A stretch of DNA of 64,000 nucleotides from Mycolicibacterium sphagni (GCF_002250655.1 NZ_NOZR01000005.1:62001-126000), one strand, 5' to 3'. Positions 33,593 to 43,141 are shown, counted from the stretch's first letter. The notes: generated from the sequence alone by a model not told the origin. Numbers and translations: made by a program.

Positions 33593-34734
33593 GTCGCCGC
33601 CGGGTCCAGTGCCAGCCGGTAGCCGCGTTTGACCACCGTCTGGACCACACGGGGAGCAGCCAGCGCCGAGCGCAGCCGCGCCATCGCGGTCTCCACCGCG
33701 TGGGTGTCATCGCCGCCGCCGGGAAGTTCGGCCAGCAGTTCTTCGCGCGTCACCACCAGACCGGGCGCCACCAGCAGCCGGCGCAGCAGGGCCATCGCGG
33801 CGGGTGGCAACACCTTCAGTTCCCCGTCTACCTCGACGCTGGCGCTGCGCACAGTGATGTCGTGCCCGCCTGCGCGGTATTTTCTTGCCAGGCTGGGCAA
33901 TTCGTCGGTGATCAGCCGGGCCAGGGCGCCGAGCCGGTAGCGCTGCGGATACCGGGCATCAATCCCCAGCCGGGTCAGCGGAGTCGCGGTCACCGGCCCG
34001 ACGCAGAACACGGCCACGTTGTTGCGCATCGCGTGGATCAGACAATCCAGTGCGCCAAAGGATTTCGCGCGTTCGAGCACCGACGCGACGGCCGGCGCAC
34101 TGGTGAAGCTGACGGCGTCGACATCGGAGTTGACGATCGCGCCGATCAGCTGGTCGATGCGACGTGAGTCGTCGGGCGGCTCCCAGCGGTATACCGGCAC
34201 CTTGATCACCTGAGCACCCGCACGGGCGAGCGCCTCGCAGATATCGGTATCGGGCTCCCACTCACTGGCCGCGCCGTGCAGCTGCACCGCGATGCGCAGC
34301 TGATCCACCCCTTCGGACAGCACGCGTTCCAACACTTCCACCGACGACTCCGATTCCGGGCTCCACTCCTCGCAGAGTCCGGCCTGGCGGACCGCGCCGC
34401 GCGCCTTGGGCCCGCGAGCCAGGATGCGTGTCGACTCCAGGGCGGCGGTCAGCTCGTCGGAGACATCCCAGCCGTGCGCGGCCTCGACCCAACCGCGAAA
34501 GCCGATGCCGGTGGTCACCACGACCAGGTCGGGTGGCTCGTCGATCAGGTGCGTGGTCACCCGGCGCAGCTCTACGTCGTCGACGAGAGGCACGATCCGG
34601 ATCGCCGGCGCGTGGACGACGGCGGCACCGCGACGCTCCAGGAGCGTGATGAGTTCTTCAGCCCGGCGCGCGGCGGTCACCCCGACGGTGAAGCCGGCCA
34701 ACGGGTCAGCGACTTCTGATCTGGACGAATCCAT
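33589..34734 (-). CDS. nnaR: NnaR-like regulator: uroporphyrinogen-III synthase-like domain fused to winged helix
   Basis: A 381-residue fusion. Residues about 10-265 resemble HemD (TVGVTAARRAEELITLLERRG; SFTSAPAVASVLERA; FCVGPVTATPL). Residues about 285-378 are an OmpR/PhoB-type DNA-binding domain (SVEVDGELKVLPPAAMALLR, LVVTREELLAELPGGGDD, VQTVVKRGYRL). There is no receiver domain. This is the architecture of Rv0260c and of NnaR, which is needed for nitrate and nitrite use in M. smegmatis. It overlaps nirD by 29 nt and cbiX by 4 nt. I infer that it controls the operon it sits in. Confidence 0.87.
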   Translation of the reverse strand: MDSSRSEVADPLAGFTVGVTAARRAEELITLLERRGAAVVHAPAIRIVPLVDDVELRRVTTHLIDEPPDLVVVTTGIGFRGWVEAAHGWDVSDELTAALESTRILARGPKARGAVRQAGLCEEWSPESESSVEVLERVLSEGVDQLRIAVQLHGAASEWEPDTDICEALARAGAQVIKVPVYRWEPPDDSRRIDQLIGAIVNSDVDAVSFTSAPAVASVLERAKSFGALDCLIHAMRNNVAVFCVGPVTATPLTRLGIDARYPQRYRLGALARLITDELPSLARKYRAGGHDITVRSASVEVDGELKVLPPAAMALLRRLLVAPGLVVTREELLAELPGGGDDTHAVETAMARLRSALAAPRVVQTVVKRGYRLALDPAAT

Positions 34735-35071
34735 CGACCACCCTGACGTCGTAGACCGGCAGTGCGTGTGACTCGTCGTCGAGGCACCGACCGTCGACAA
34801 GGGAGAACACCTGCTTGAGCAAGGGCGAGGCCACGGTCGGCTCACCGCGCCGATCCCCGACGATTCCGCGCGACATCACCGCGGCCCGGCCGAAGGGGTC
34901 GATATTGCCTACCGCGGCCAGCGTGCCGTCGGCCAGCTTGAACAGGGCAGCCTGGGCACCGTCGGGCAGCAACACCGCCACACCCCGTCCGGCGAGCAGC
35001 GAACGCAGCTCGCACGCGGGCGTCCAGACATCCAGGTCGAGCCCGGCGCTTCTATCCGCGAGAACCGTCAT
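34706..35071 (-). CDS. nirD: Nitrite reductase small subunit
   Basis: A 121-residue Rieske-like protein that partners NirB. The fold is recognisable (WTPACELRSLLAGRGVAVLL, AVGNIDPFGRAAVMSRGIVGDR) but, as in other NirD proteins, the CxH Rieske ligands are absent. It is 49 nt downstream of nirB and ends inside the nnaR start region. Confidence 0.92.
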   Translation of the reverse strand: MTVLADRSAGLDLDVWTPACELRSLLAGRGVAVLLPDGAQAALFKLADGTLAAVGNIDPFGRAAVMSRGIVGDRRGEPTVASPLLKQVFSLVDGRCLDDESHALPVYDVRVVDGFVQIRSR

Positions 35072-35120
35072 GATTTCAAGCCTCCAAAGCCCTTGATAGA
35101 GCGGTCATGTTTCGCAACTG

Positions 35121-37643
35121 TTACGGACGGCTTTCGGCCGCGTTGACGCTGCTCGGCATACCCAGCAGCAGCGGCACCTTCCGCGGCCCGCTCTCGTCGA
35201 AGGCCACGGTCGGATCCGGCTGATCGGGAGCGTTCACGAAGGATACAAAGCGCGACAGTTTGTCCTGGTCGTTGAGCACCCCGGCCCATTCGTCGGAGTA
35301 CCCCTCGACATGCCGGCCCATCGCGGCGTCCAGGTCGTCGGCGATGCCCAACGAGTCCCCGCAGACCACGTCCCTGATGTGATCGAGTCCACCCTCAATG
35401 GTCTCCTGCCACACCGCGGTGCGCTGCAGGCGATCCGCGGTGCGGATGTAGAACATCAGGTAGCGGTCGATGTAGCGGACCAGGGTTTCGGAGTCGACGT
35501 CGCCGGCCAGCAGCTGGGCGTGCTTGGGGGTGGCGCCGCCGTTACCGCCGACGTAGAGGTTCCAGCCCTTCTCGGTGGCGATCACGCCGACGTCCTTGCC
35601 GCGAGCCTCCGCGCATTCGCGCTGGCACCCCGACACACCCATCTTGATCTTGTGCGGCGAACGCAGACCGCGATAGCGCAATTCGAGATCGACGGCCATG
35701 GCCACCGAGTCCTGCACGCCATAGCGGCACCAGATCGAGCCCACACAGCTCTTGACCGTGCGCAACGACTTGCCGTACGCGTGGCCCGATTCCATGCCGG
35801 CGTCGACCAGCCGCTTCCAGATCAGCGGCAGCTGCTCGACGCGGGCACCGAACAGGTCGATGCGCTGGCCGCCGGTGATCTTGGTGTAGAGGTTGAAATC
35901 CCTTGCCACTTCGGCGATCACCATCAGTTTCTCCGGCGAGACCTCACCGCCGGGCAGCCGCGGGACGACCGAATAGGTGCCGTTGCGCTGGATGTTGGCC
36001 AGGAAGTGGTCGTTGGTGTCCTGCAGGCCGGCCGTCTCGTCGTCGAGGATGTGATCGGATGAGGTTGACGCCAGGATCGAGGCCACGACGGGTTTGCAGA
36101 TATCGCAACCCGTCCCGGTGCCGTACGCGCCGATCAGCCCCGAAAACGTGCGGATGCCGGTCGAGGCGACGATCTGGAACAGCTCGGCACGGGTCTGCTC
36201 GAAATGCTCACAGAGCGCCTTGGACATCGACACGCCCTGCGCTTCGAGCAGGCGCTTGAGCATCGGAATGCAACTGCCGCAAGAGGTTCCGGCCGCAGTC
36301 GCACACTTGATCGCCGGTACGTCGTGTGCGCCGCCTGCGATGGCGCTGCAGATGCCGTGTTTGGTCACCGCGTTACACGAGCAGATCTGGGCATCGTCGG
36401 GCAGGGCTCCCACACCGACTTCGGCGCCGGCCGGTGAGATCAGTGACGCGGGGTCGGCGGGCAGCGGACGGCCGACCAGCGGGCGCAGGGTGGCGTACGC
36501 GGTGGCGTCGCCGACCAGGATTCCGCCCAGCAGGGTCGAAACATCATCGGAGACCACGAGTTTGGCGTAGGTGCCCTTGGCGGCGTCGTTGAGCACGACT
36601 TCCAGCGCCCCGGGGGTGCTGGCGTGTGCGTCGCCGAAGCTCGCGACATCCACGCCGAGCAGCTTGAGTTTGGTGGACAGATCGGCACCGGGGAATTCGG
36701 CGGTGCCACCAAGCAGCCGGTCGGCCACCACCTCGGCCATGCTGTAGCCGGGCGCGACCAGGCCGTAGCAGCGGCCTTCGACAGCGGCGACCTCACCGAT
36801 GGCGAATACGCGCGGATCTTCGGTGGTGCAGCTGATATCGGTCATCACCCCGCCGCGTTCGGCGATCGGCAGGCCACATTCACGGGCCAGCTCGTCGCGG
36901 GGGCGCACGCCCGCGGAGAACACCAGCATCGCGGCGTCGAGCTGTTCGCCGTTGGACAGCGACACGGTGATCCCGTCACCGGTGTCGACGATATCGGTGG
37001 ACGCCACGTCGGTGTGCACCGTGATGCCGAGTTCGGTGATCAGCCGGTTCAGGAGCGCCCCGCCGCCGTCGTCGACCTGGATGGGCATCAGGCGCGGGGA
37101 CCGTTCCATCACATGCGGAGTCATGCCGAGCATGCGCAGCGCGTTGGCGGCTTCGAGACCCAGCAGGCCACCACCGACGACGATGCCGACAGCGCCGGTG
37201 CCGGCTGCCGAAGCCGTCGCGCGGATGGCGTCCAGGTCCTCCAGTGTGCGGTAGACGAAGCAGCGGCTCAGGTCGCTGCCGGGGATCGGCGGCACGAACG
37301 GGTAGGAGCCGGTCGCCAGCACCACCGCGTCGTAGCCGATCCGCTCCCCCGTCGACGTGATGACCTCACGCGCGGACCGGTCGATCGCCGCGGCGGGCTT
37401 GCCGACCCGCAGATCCACCAGATCATCTCCGGCGTAATCGTTTCCGGACAGTGCCAGTCTCATGCGGTCCCAGCCATCGATGTAGGAGGACAATCCCACC
37501 CGGTCGTAGGCCGCCATGGGTTCCTCGCACAAGACGACCACCCGCCAGGAACCGTCGCGGTCACGGTCGCGCAGTGCCTCGACGAACCGGTGCCCGACCA
37601 TTCCGTGGCCGACGACCACGACGGTGCGCGCCGCGGCGGTCAT
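35121..37643 (-). CDS. nirB: NADH-dependent nitrite reductase large subunit
   Basis: An 840-residue siroheme enzyme that reduces nitrite to ammonium in the cytoplasm. Domains in order: FAD/NADH oxidoreductase (VVVVGHGMVGHRFVEAL, LATGSYPFVPP, GGGLLGLEAANAL), a BFD-like [2Fe-2S] domain (ICSCNAVTKHG, TSCGSCIPMLKRLL), then the nitrite/sulfite reductase domains with siroheme-[4Fe-4S] cysteines in SCVGSIWCRYG and GVSGCQRECAEARGKD. The open frame continues through narK, but MTAAARTVVVVG at ATG 37643, overlapping the narK stop by 4 nt, is the family start. Confidence 0.96.
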   Translation of the reverse strand: MTAAARTVVVVGHGMVGHRFVEALRDRDRDGSWRVVVLCEEPMAAYDRVGLSSYIDGWDRMRLALSGNDYAGDDLVDLRVGKPAAAIDRSAREVITSTGERIGYDAVVLATGSYPFVPPIPGSDLSRCFVYRTLEDLDAIRATASAAGTGAVGIVVGGGLLGLEAANALRMLGMTPHVMERSPRLMPIQVDDGGGALLNRLITELGITVHTDVASTDIVDTGDGITVSLSNGEQLDAAMLVFSAGVRPRDELARECGLPIAERGGVMTDISCTTEDPRVFAIGEVAAVEGRCYGLVAPGYSMAEVVADRLLGGTAEFPGADLSTKLKLLGVDVASFGDAHASTPGALEVVLNDAAKGTYAKLVVSDDVSTLLGGILVGDATAYATLRPLVGRPLPADPASLISPAGAEVGVGALPDDAQICSCNAVTKHGICSAIAGGAHDVPAIKCATAAGTSCGSCIPMLKRLLEAQGVSMSKALCEHFEQTRAELFQIVASTGIRTFSGLIGAYGTGTGCDICKPVVASILASTSSDHILDDETAGLQDTNDHFLANIQRNGTYSVVPRLPGGEVSPEKLMVIAEVARDFNLYTKITGGQRIDLFGARVEQLPLIWKRLVDAGMESGHAYGKSLRTVKSCVGSIWCRYGVQDSVAMAVDLELRYRGLRSPHKIKMGVSGCQRECAEARGKDVGVIATEKGWNLYVGGNGGATPKHAQLLAGDVDSETLVRYIDRYLMFYIRTADRLQRTAVWQETIEGGLDHIRDVVCGDSLGIADDLDAAMGRHVEGYSDEWAGVLNDQDKLSRFVSFVNAPDQPDPTVAFDESGPRKVPLLLGMPSSVNAAESRP

Positions 37644-39058
37644 GCGGCGGCTGCGGCGCTGTCGACCGCGGGGACGTCGCTGGTGATCGCGCCGGCCTTC
37701 TTCGGGGTACGCACGTAGGCCACCCAGGTGATGGCCGCGCATAGCACGTAGAAGCCGAGGAAGACCCAGAACGCCATGGTCGCCGACTTCGCCGGCGACA
37801 AGTACGACGCCCGCAGTGCGATGTTGACGCCGACCCCGCCGAGGGCCCCGATGGCACCGGCGATTCCGATGAGCGCACCGGACATCCGCAGCGACCAGGC
37901 CCGCTGTTCGGCTGCGCTGAGCCCGTCCAGGCCGCACGATTTCGCCTCGAAGATCGACGGAATCATCTTGTACACCGAGCCATTGCCCATGCCGGACAGG
38001 ATGAACAACGCGATGAAGCCGGCGATGACGGCGACATCGACGGTTCCCGCCGCAACCAGACCGCCGGCAGCGGCGATCATCGCACCGAAGGTGTACAGGG
38101 TGACCCGGCCGCCTCCGAAGCGGTCGGACAGCCAGCCGCCCAGCGGGCGGGACAGGGAGCCGAGAACCGGTCCGAGGAAGGCGATCTGGGCGGCATGTAG
38201 GGATGCTTGGGCGGTCATCGCGGCGGTGACGGGTCCGCCGTGCGACAGTCCGGCCAGGGCGTTGATCTGCAGGACTTGCCCGAAGGCGAAGCCGAATCCG
38301 ATGAACGAGCCGAAAGTGCCGATGTAGAGCAGCGAGATCAGCCACGAATCACGGTATGCCAGAACGTCGATCAGCGATCGCGCGTCGCTGCGCTGATTGG
38401 TCAGGTTGTTCATGAAGAACGATGCGCCGACCGCCGCCAAAGCAATCAACACCAGGTAGGTGGCGCATACCAAATGCGGCGACCGGTTGCCAACCGTTGC
38501 GATGACCAGAAGCCCGACGAGCTGGATGACAGCGACACCGATGTTGCCGCCGCCGGCGTTGAGACCCAGCGCCCAGCCCTTGTACCGCTGCGGGTAGAAA
38601 GCATTGATATTGGTCATCGAGGAGGCGAAGTTTCCGCCGCCCAATCCGGCGAAACCGGCCACGATCAAGAACGTCGTGTACGAGGCGCCGGGGTGTGCCA
38701 TGAAGTACAGCGTCAACGCGGTGGGGACCAGTAGTGCCAGCGCCGAGAAGATGGTCCAGTTGCGGCCGCCGAAGTGCGCGGTAGCGAACGTGTAGGGGAT
38801 GCGCAGAACGGCGCCCACCAGGGTGGGAACGGCCACCAGGAAGAACTTGCCTGCCGCGTCGATGTGATAGACGTTTTGCGGCATGAACAACACCATCACC
38901 GACCAGATCGACCACACCGAGAATCCGACGTGCTCGGCGAAGATCGACCAGATCAGGTTGCGGCGTGCGATTGTCGAGCCACCGTTGTTCCAGGCGTCGA
39001 CGTCCTCGGCGTCCCAGTCGTCGATGTCGTAACCACTGCGAGTGGATGAAGTCTGCAT
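37640..39058 (-). CDS. narK: NarK-type nitrate/nitrite transporter
   Basis: A 472-residue major facilitator of the nitrate-nitrite porter family with 12 predicted helices. The two nitrate signature motifs are visible as GFAGLGGGNFASSMTNINAFYP and ALIGIAGAIGALGGVGVNIAL, and the substrate Arg lies in VLRIPYTFA. It brings nitrate in for NasN and may export nitrite. It begins at ATG 39058, 94 nt after nasN, with a GlnR-like site in that gap; nirB follows with a 4-nt overlap. It resembles narK3 (Rv0261c). Confidence 0.93.
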   Translation of the reverse strand: MQTSSTRSGYDIDDWDAEDVDAWNNGGSTIARRNLIWSIFAEHVGFSVWSIWSVMVLFMPQNVYHIDAAGKFFLVAVPTLVGAVLRIPYTFATAHFGGRNWTIFSALALLVPTALTLYFMAHPGASYTTFLIVAGFAGLGGGNFASSMTNINAFYPQRYKGWALGLNAGGGNIGVAVIQLVGLLVIATVGNRSPHLVCATYLVLIALAAVGASFFMNNLTNQRSDARSLIDVLAYRDSWLISLLYIGTFGSFIGFGFAFGQVLQINALAGLSHGGPVTAAMTAQASLHAAQIAFLGPVLGSLSRPLGGWLSDRFGGGRVTLYTFGAMIAAAGGLVAAGTVDVAVIAGFIALFILSGMGNGSVYKMIPSIFEAKSCGLDGLSAAEQRAWSLRMSGALIGIAGAIGALGGVGVNIALRASYLSPAKSATMAFWVFLGFYVLCAAITWVAYVRTPKKAGAITSDVPAVDSAAAAA

Positions 39059-39101
39059 GCGCCAACGGTAGGAATTCTTTGTTGCGCCTTCGCTGCAGGC
39101 G

Positions 39102-39117
39102 GTGATCGCAGTGTCAC
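39102..39117 (-). promoter_or_regulatory. Possible GlnR-type site upstream of narK
   Basis: On the minus strand the sequence is GTGACACTGCGATCAC, 43 nt before the narK start. It fits the loose GlnR pattern GTNAC-N6-RTNAC (AC pairs 9 nt apart) and is itself an inverted repeat with GTGA/TCAC arms. GlnR and NnaR co-control nitrate genes in mycobacteria, so the location is sensible, but the motif is short and the match imperfect. Confidence 0.4.
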
Positions 39118-39152
39118 AACCTTCTCACTTTGGCATAGGGGCCGCGGTGAGG

Positions 39153-42100
39153 TCAGTACACATCACGCAGATACCGCTTGGTGGCGACGAGTTCGCGCTT
39201 GTATTCGCGTGCCCGCTCAGGGTCGAGCAGTCCGTGCTTGCCGATGATCGTGTTCAGCGCGGCGTCGACGCCGGCCGCCATAGTGGTCGCATCGCCGCAG
39301 ACGTAGACGTGGGCGCCATCCTGTAGCCAGCTCCACAGCAGGGCGCCGCGATCGATCATCTTGTTCTGCACATAGATTCGCTTGGCCTGATCACGCGAGA
39401 ACGCCAGGTCCAGGCGACTCAGGAAACCGTCGGACACCATGTCCATCAAATCGTCGCCGTAGTAGAAGTTCTCGGCGCGGTGCTGGTCACCGAAGAACAG
39501 CCAGTTGCGTCCGGTGTGCCCCAGTGCCCGTCGCTCCTGGAGAAATCCGCGGAACGGCGCAATACCGGTGCCTGCGCCGATCATCACTATCGGCGCGCAG
39601 CGATCCTCGGGCGGACGGAAGTGCGGCGAGCGCTGCAGGAATATCGGTGTGGCAACATCTTTGGCACGCTCGGCCAGATAGGTCGAGCACACTCCCCCAC
39701 GCACCACCGACACCGTCAGCTGCGCTTCGCGAGGACTGACCAGCGGACTCGACGAGATCGAATACGACCGCGGGGTGAGCCGGACGAGGACCTTCTGCCA
39801 GTCCTGGGCACTGGCCCGAGGTGCGAAGTCGCGTAGGACGTCGAGGCCGTTGCGCCCCGCACGCCAGGTGTCCAGCTCCGACAGCGCGATGCGTAACTGC
39901 TTGGCAATCGCCTTGTCGGCAGCCGTATCGGCCAGGAAGTTCACCAGGTTCGGCGTCAGGCGGCAGATGTCGTAGTGCTGGGTGAGCGCTTGCCGCAACG
40001 GGTATTCGGCGCCGTCGACCTCGACGACCTCGTCACCTCGCAGGGCGGTGGCCGCCAGCCATGCGTTCACGCTGTCGTCGCTGTTGGTGGGCTGCACGCC
40101 CAGCGAATCACCGACGGCATAGGTGACGTCGTGTTCGGAGAGGTCGAACCCGAACTGGCGGACCTCTTTCGCCGCCGAGGCCGGGGTGAGCCTGATGTTG
40201 CGGCTCAGCCGGGCGGCCAACGGATCGGCGCGGGTGAACGGCTCGGCGGGACGGGGCTTGGGTGGCGCGACGGAGGTTGATGCGCCGCCGCTGACGAGTC
40301 CCATCACCTCTGTGGCCCAGTGGGATAGCGATTCCTCGTCGTGGATTTCGCAGTCATTACGCTCAATCAGGCGATTGGCGCCGAGCTCGGCCAGCCGGGT
40401 GTCCAGCGATTGTGCGTGCCCGCAGAACTGGCCGTAGGACCGGTCGCCGATGCCCAACACCGCGAACCGAAGCCCGCGCAGGTCGGGAGCGTCGGGCGCC
40501 AGGAGTCGCTCCCAGAAGTCGGCGCCGTTGTCGGGTGGGCCGCCGTCGCCGAAGGTACTGGTCACTACGAGGATGTCACGGGCGGTGGCGAGGTCGTCGA
40601 GCGAACAGTCGTCCATGCTGACCAATCGGGCCGAAAGCCCGACGGCCGCACATTGTTCTGTTATGCGACCGGCGAACTCCTCGGCGTTTCCGGTCTGCGA
40701 TGCCCACAGCACCCACGGGCCCGGTGCGGGCTCGGTCGCGACGGCGGCGCCACCGGTGCGGGAGTAGGTGCCGGCCAGCAGGATCGGCACGCCTTGGACG
40801 TCACCGGCCAGCGCGGTGAGAAATCCTGCGAGGTATTGTGTTTCGTCGTCAGTGAAGGCCGGCTGCACGGTGCTGGTCTTGGTCGGGCGCACACTGACGG
40901 CGCACACTTTCAGCTCGGGTTGCAGTGAGTCCTTGTCGACAGCGTCACTGGTCATGGCGTTGATCGCCAGGTATTCGCCGTGCTCGTCGTTCCAGTGGAA
41001 CGGTGCGAAGCAGTTACCCGGCCTGACCCTGTCGGTGACCACGGCGGGCAGAACGGCCCGCCCCCGGCGGGATTGCAGCTCGACGCTTTGGCCTTCGGCG
41101 ATGCCGAGCGTCGTGGCGTCGTCGGTGTTGATCTCCACGAACGGTTTTCCGTTGAGTTTGGTGAGCTTGTCCACCCGGCCGGTCTTGGTCATGGTGTGCC
41201 ACTGATGCGGCAGCCGCCCGGTGTTGAGGACGAACGGGTAGTCGTCGTCAGGTAATTCGCGCGCATCCATGTGGGGCCGGGCGTGAAACACTCCGCGACC
41301 GGACGGTGTGGGGAACGCCAGAACGCCGTCGTTGACGTAGCGGATGGGATGCCGGTCCTGGTCGTCGTCAGGTGGGCAGGGCCACTGCAGCGGCGTCTGC
41401 CGCAGCCGCTGATAGCTGGCGCCGCGCAGGTCGTAGCCGGTCTTGGGATTGGCGAACCGGCGGATCTCGTCGAAGACCTGCTCGCTGGAGTCGTAATCGA
41501 AGTCGGCTCCGAATCCCATGGCACCGGCCACCTGGCAGATCAACTGCCAGTCGGGACGGGATTGGCCCGCCGGGGCGACACATTGACGCACCAGGGTCAG
41601 GTTTCGCTCGGAATTGACCATGACCGAGTCGGATTCGGCCCACAGCGCCGCCGGCAGCACGACGTCGGCATACCGGTTGGTGGCGGTGTCGGCGTAGGCG
41701 TCCTGGGTGACCACCAGCTCGGCACTCTCCAGGCCGGTGATGACGGTGGTGCGGTTGGGCACCGACGCCACCGGATTGGTGCAGATGATCCAGCAGGCTT
41801 TGATGCCCCCGGCCGCCATTGCCTCGAACATGTCGATGGTGCCGTGGTTGGTGTCGGCACGGATAGTTCCCTGCGGCACGCCCCACACGTCCTCAACGAA
41901 GGCCCGATCGTCGGCGGCGAGTACCGAGCGTTGGCCGGGCAATCCCGGCCCCATATAACCCATTTCGCGGCCGCCCATCGCGTTGGGCTGGCCGGTCAGC
42001 GACATTGGTCCGCTGCCGAGCCGGCAGATGGCGCCGGTCGCCAGGTGCAGGTTGCAGACGGCGTTGGTGTTCCACGTGCCGTGGGTGCTCTGGTTGAGCC

Positions 42101-43016
42101 CCATCGTCCACACTGACATCCATTCCCCCGCCTGGCCGATCATCGTTGCCGCGCAGCGCACGTCGGCCTCGGCCAGGCCGGTGAGCTCGGCCACCCGGGC
42201 CGGTGGATAGTCGGCGAGGAATTCACCCATCGCCTCCCAGCCCTCGGTGTGCTCGGCGATGAATTCGGTGTCGATGTCGCCGGCAGCCACCAGCAGGTGC
42301 AGCAGACCGTTCAGCAGTGCCAGATCGGTACCGGGACGGATCTGCAGGAACAGGTCGGCCTTGTCCGCGGTGGCGGTGCGGCGGGGGTCGACGACGATGA
42401 GTTTGGCGCCGGCACGGAGCCGGTCGGCCATCCGCAGGAACAGGATGGGATGGCAGTCGGCCATGTTGGCGCCGATGACGAAAAACACGTCGGCACAATC
42501 GAAATCGTTGTATGAGCCGGGCGGGCCGTCCGCACCGAGGGACTGCTTGTATCCCGATGCGGCGCTGGCCATGCACAATCGTGAGTTGGATTCGATGTTG
42601 ACGGTGCGGATGAAACCCTTGGCCAGTTTGGTGGCCAGGTATTGCGCTTCCATCGACATCTGGCCCGACACGTAGAGGGCGATCGAGTCCGGACCGTACC
42701 GATCCAGGATCTCGCGCAGCCGAGTCCCGACGGTCGCGACGGCGTCGTCGACCGGGGCGGCGACGAGCTCCTCACCGCCCGCCGGGCGCATCAGCGCGGT
42801 GACAGCGCGGCCCTGGGGATCGGCCATGAGTTCGGCGTGGGTGGCCCCCTTGGTGCAGAGCCTGCCGAAGTTGGCGGGATGAAGCCGGTCACCGACGACC
42901 TTGGCGATGACCGGACCATCCGGGCCGGGCCGGGTGTGCACGTCGACGCCACACCCGACACCGCAGTATGAGCACGCAGTGCGGATGGGCTCAGCACAGT
43001 CATCCCCGGCGGCCAC
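39153..43016 (-). CDS. nasN: Assimilatory nitrate reductase fused to flavodoxin/NADPH reductase (NasN type)
   Basis: A 1,287-residue single-chain enzyme. Residues 1 to about 700 are a molybdopterin oxidoreductase with the [4Fe-4S] motif CSYCGVGC (Cys15, 18, 22 plus one in RLCTKGATH), NIESNSRLCMASA and a C-terminal molydopterin-dinucleotide domain (VLNTGRLPHQWHTMTKTGR). From about 765 comes a flavodoxin-like FMN domain (LWASQTGNAEEFAGRI), then an FAD domain (PRSYSISSSPL, near 1088) and an NADPH domain (MIGAGTGIAPFRGFLQERRALG, GTG near 1145, ending YLRDVY). It can thus take electrons from NADPH to nitrate without a partner. Start is GTG 43016. It heads the operon. Confidence 0.93.
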   Translation of the reverse strand: MAAGDDCAEPIRTACSYCGVGCGVDVHTRPGPDGPVIAKVVGDRLHPANFGRLCTKGATHAELMADPQGRAVTALMRPAGGEELVAAPVDDAVATVGTRLREILDRYGPDSIALYVSGQMSMEAQYLATKLAKGFIRTVNIESNSRLCMASAASGYKQSLGADGPPGSYNDFDCADVFFVIGANMADCHPILFLRMADRLRAGAKLIVVDPRRTATADKADLFLQIRPGTDLALLNGLLHLLVAAGDIDTEFIAEHTEGWEAMGEFLADYPPARVAELTGLAEADVRCAATMIGQAGEWMSVWTMGLNQSTHGTWNTNAVCNLHLATGAICRLGSGPMSLTGQPNAMGGREMGYMGPGLPGQRSVLAADDRAFVEDVWGVPQGTIRADTNHGTIDMFEAMAAGGIKACWIICTNPVASVPNRTTVITGLESAELVVTQDAYADTATNRYADVVLPAALWAESDSVMVNSERNLTLVRQCVAPAGQSRPDWQLICQVAGAMGFGADFDYDSSEQVFDEIRRFANPKTGYDLRGASYQRLRQTPLQWPCPPDDDQDRHPIRYVNDGVLAFPTPSGRGVFHARPHMDARELPDDDYPFVLNTGRLPHQWHTMTKTGRVDKLTKLNGKPFVEINTDDATTLGIAEGQSVELQSRRGRAVLPAVVTDRVRPGNCFAPFHWNDEHGEYLAINAMTSDAVDKDSLQPELKVCAVSVRPTKTSTVQPAFTDDETQYLAGFLTALAGDVQGVPILLAGTYSRTGGAAVATEPAPGPWVLWASQTGNAEEFAGRITEQCAAVGLSARLVSMDDCSLDDLATARDILVVTSTFGDGGPPDNGADFWERLLAPDAPDLRGLRFAVLGIGDRSYGQFCGHAQSLDTRLAELGANRLIERNDCEIHDEESLSHWATEVMGLVSGGASTSVAPPKPRPAEPFTRADPLAARLSRNIRLTPASAAKEVRQFGFDLSEHDVTYAVGDSLGVQPTNSDDSVNAWLAATALRGDEVVEVDGAEYPLRQALTQHYDICRLTPNLVNFLADTAADKAIAKQLRIALSELDTWRAGRNGLDVLRDFAPRASAQDWQKVLVRLTPRSYSISSSPLVSPREAQLTVSVVRGGVCSTYLAERAKDVATPIFLQRSPHFRPPEDRCAPIVMIGAGTGIAPFRGFLQERRALGHTGRNWLFFGDQHRAENFYYGDDLMDMVSDGFLSRLDLAFSRDQAKRIYVQNKMIDRGALLWSWLQDGAHVYVCGDATTMAAGVDAALNTIIGKHGLLDPERAREYKRELVATKRYLRDVY

Positions 43017-43122
43017 GGCCCCAACGGTGCCCGGCGCAGATTACGGGAGGTGCCGAGGCGCGTTAGCGCCGCGATAAAGCGCGCTCACTTTGCCGATCAC
43101 GCCGCTGTGAGAACGTGGCGCG

Positions 43123-43141
43123 ATGTAAGACTTGTCAACAT
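43123..43141. promoter_or_regulatory. Candidate TetR operator A, overlapping the tetR start
   Basis: ATGTAAGACTTGTCAACAT fits the pattern ATGTW-N9-AACWT and ends inside the tetR start codon at 43140. Two further copies lie downstream of tetR, before the MFS gene (43756 and 43793). The three sites, spaced only around these two genes, suggest autorepression. Confidence 0.6.

Noticed and set aside
43057..43070. GGCGC-GTTA-GCGCC hairpin upstream of nasN
   Set aside because: Short GC-only arms like this are common by chance here, there is no U-run, and it does not match the operator patterns found nearby.
43097..43110. TCAC-N6-GTGA inverted repeat in the nasN-tetR gap as a GlnR/NnaR box
   Set aside because: It lacks the AC-N9-AC spacing of GlnR sites and has the opposite arm order to the site before narK, so I could not tie it to a regulator.
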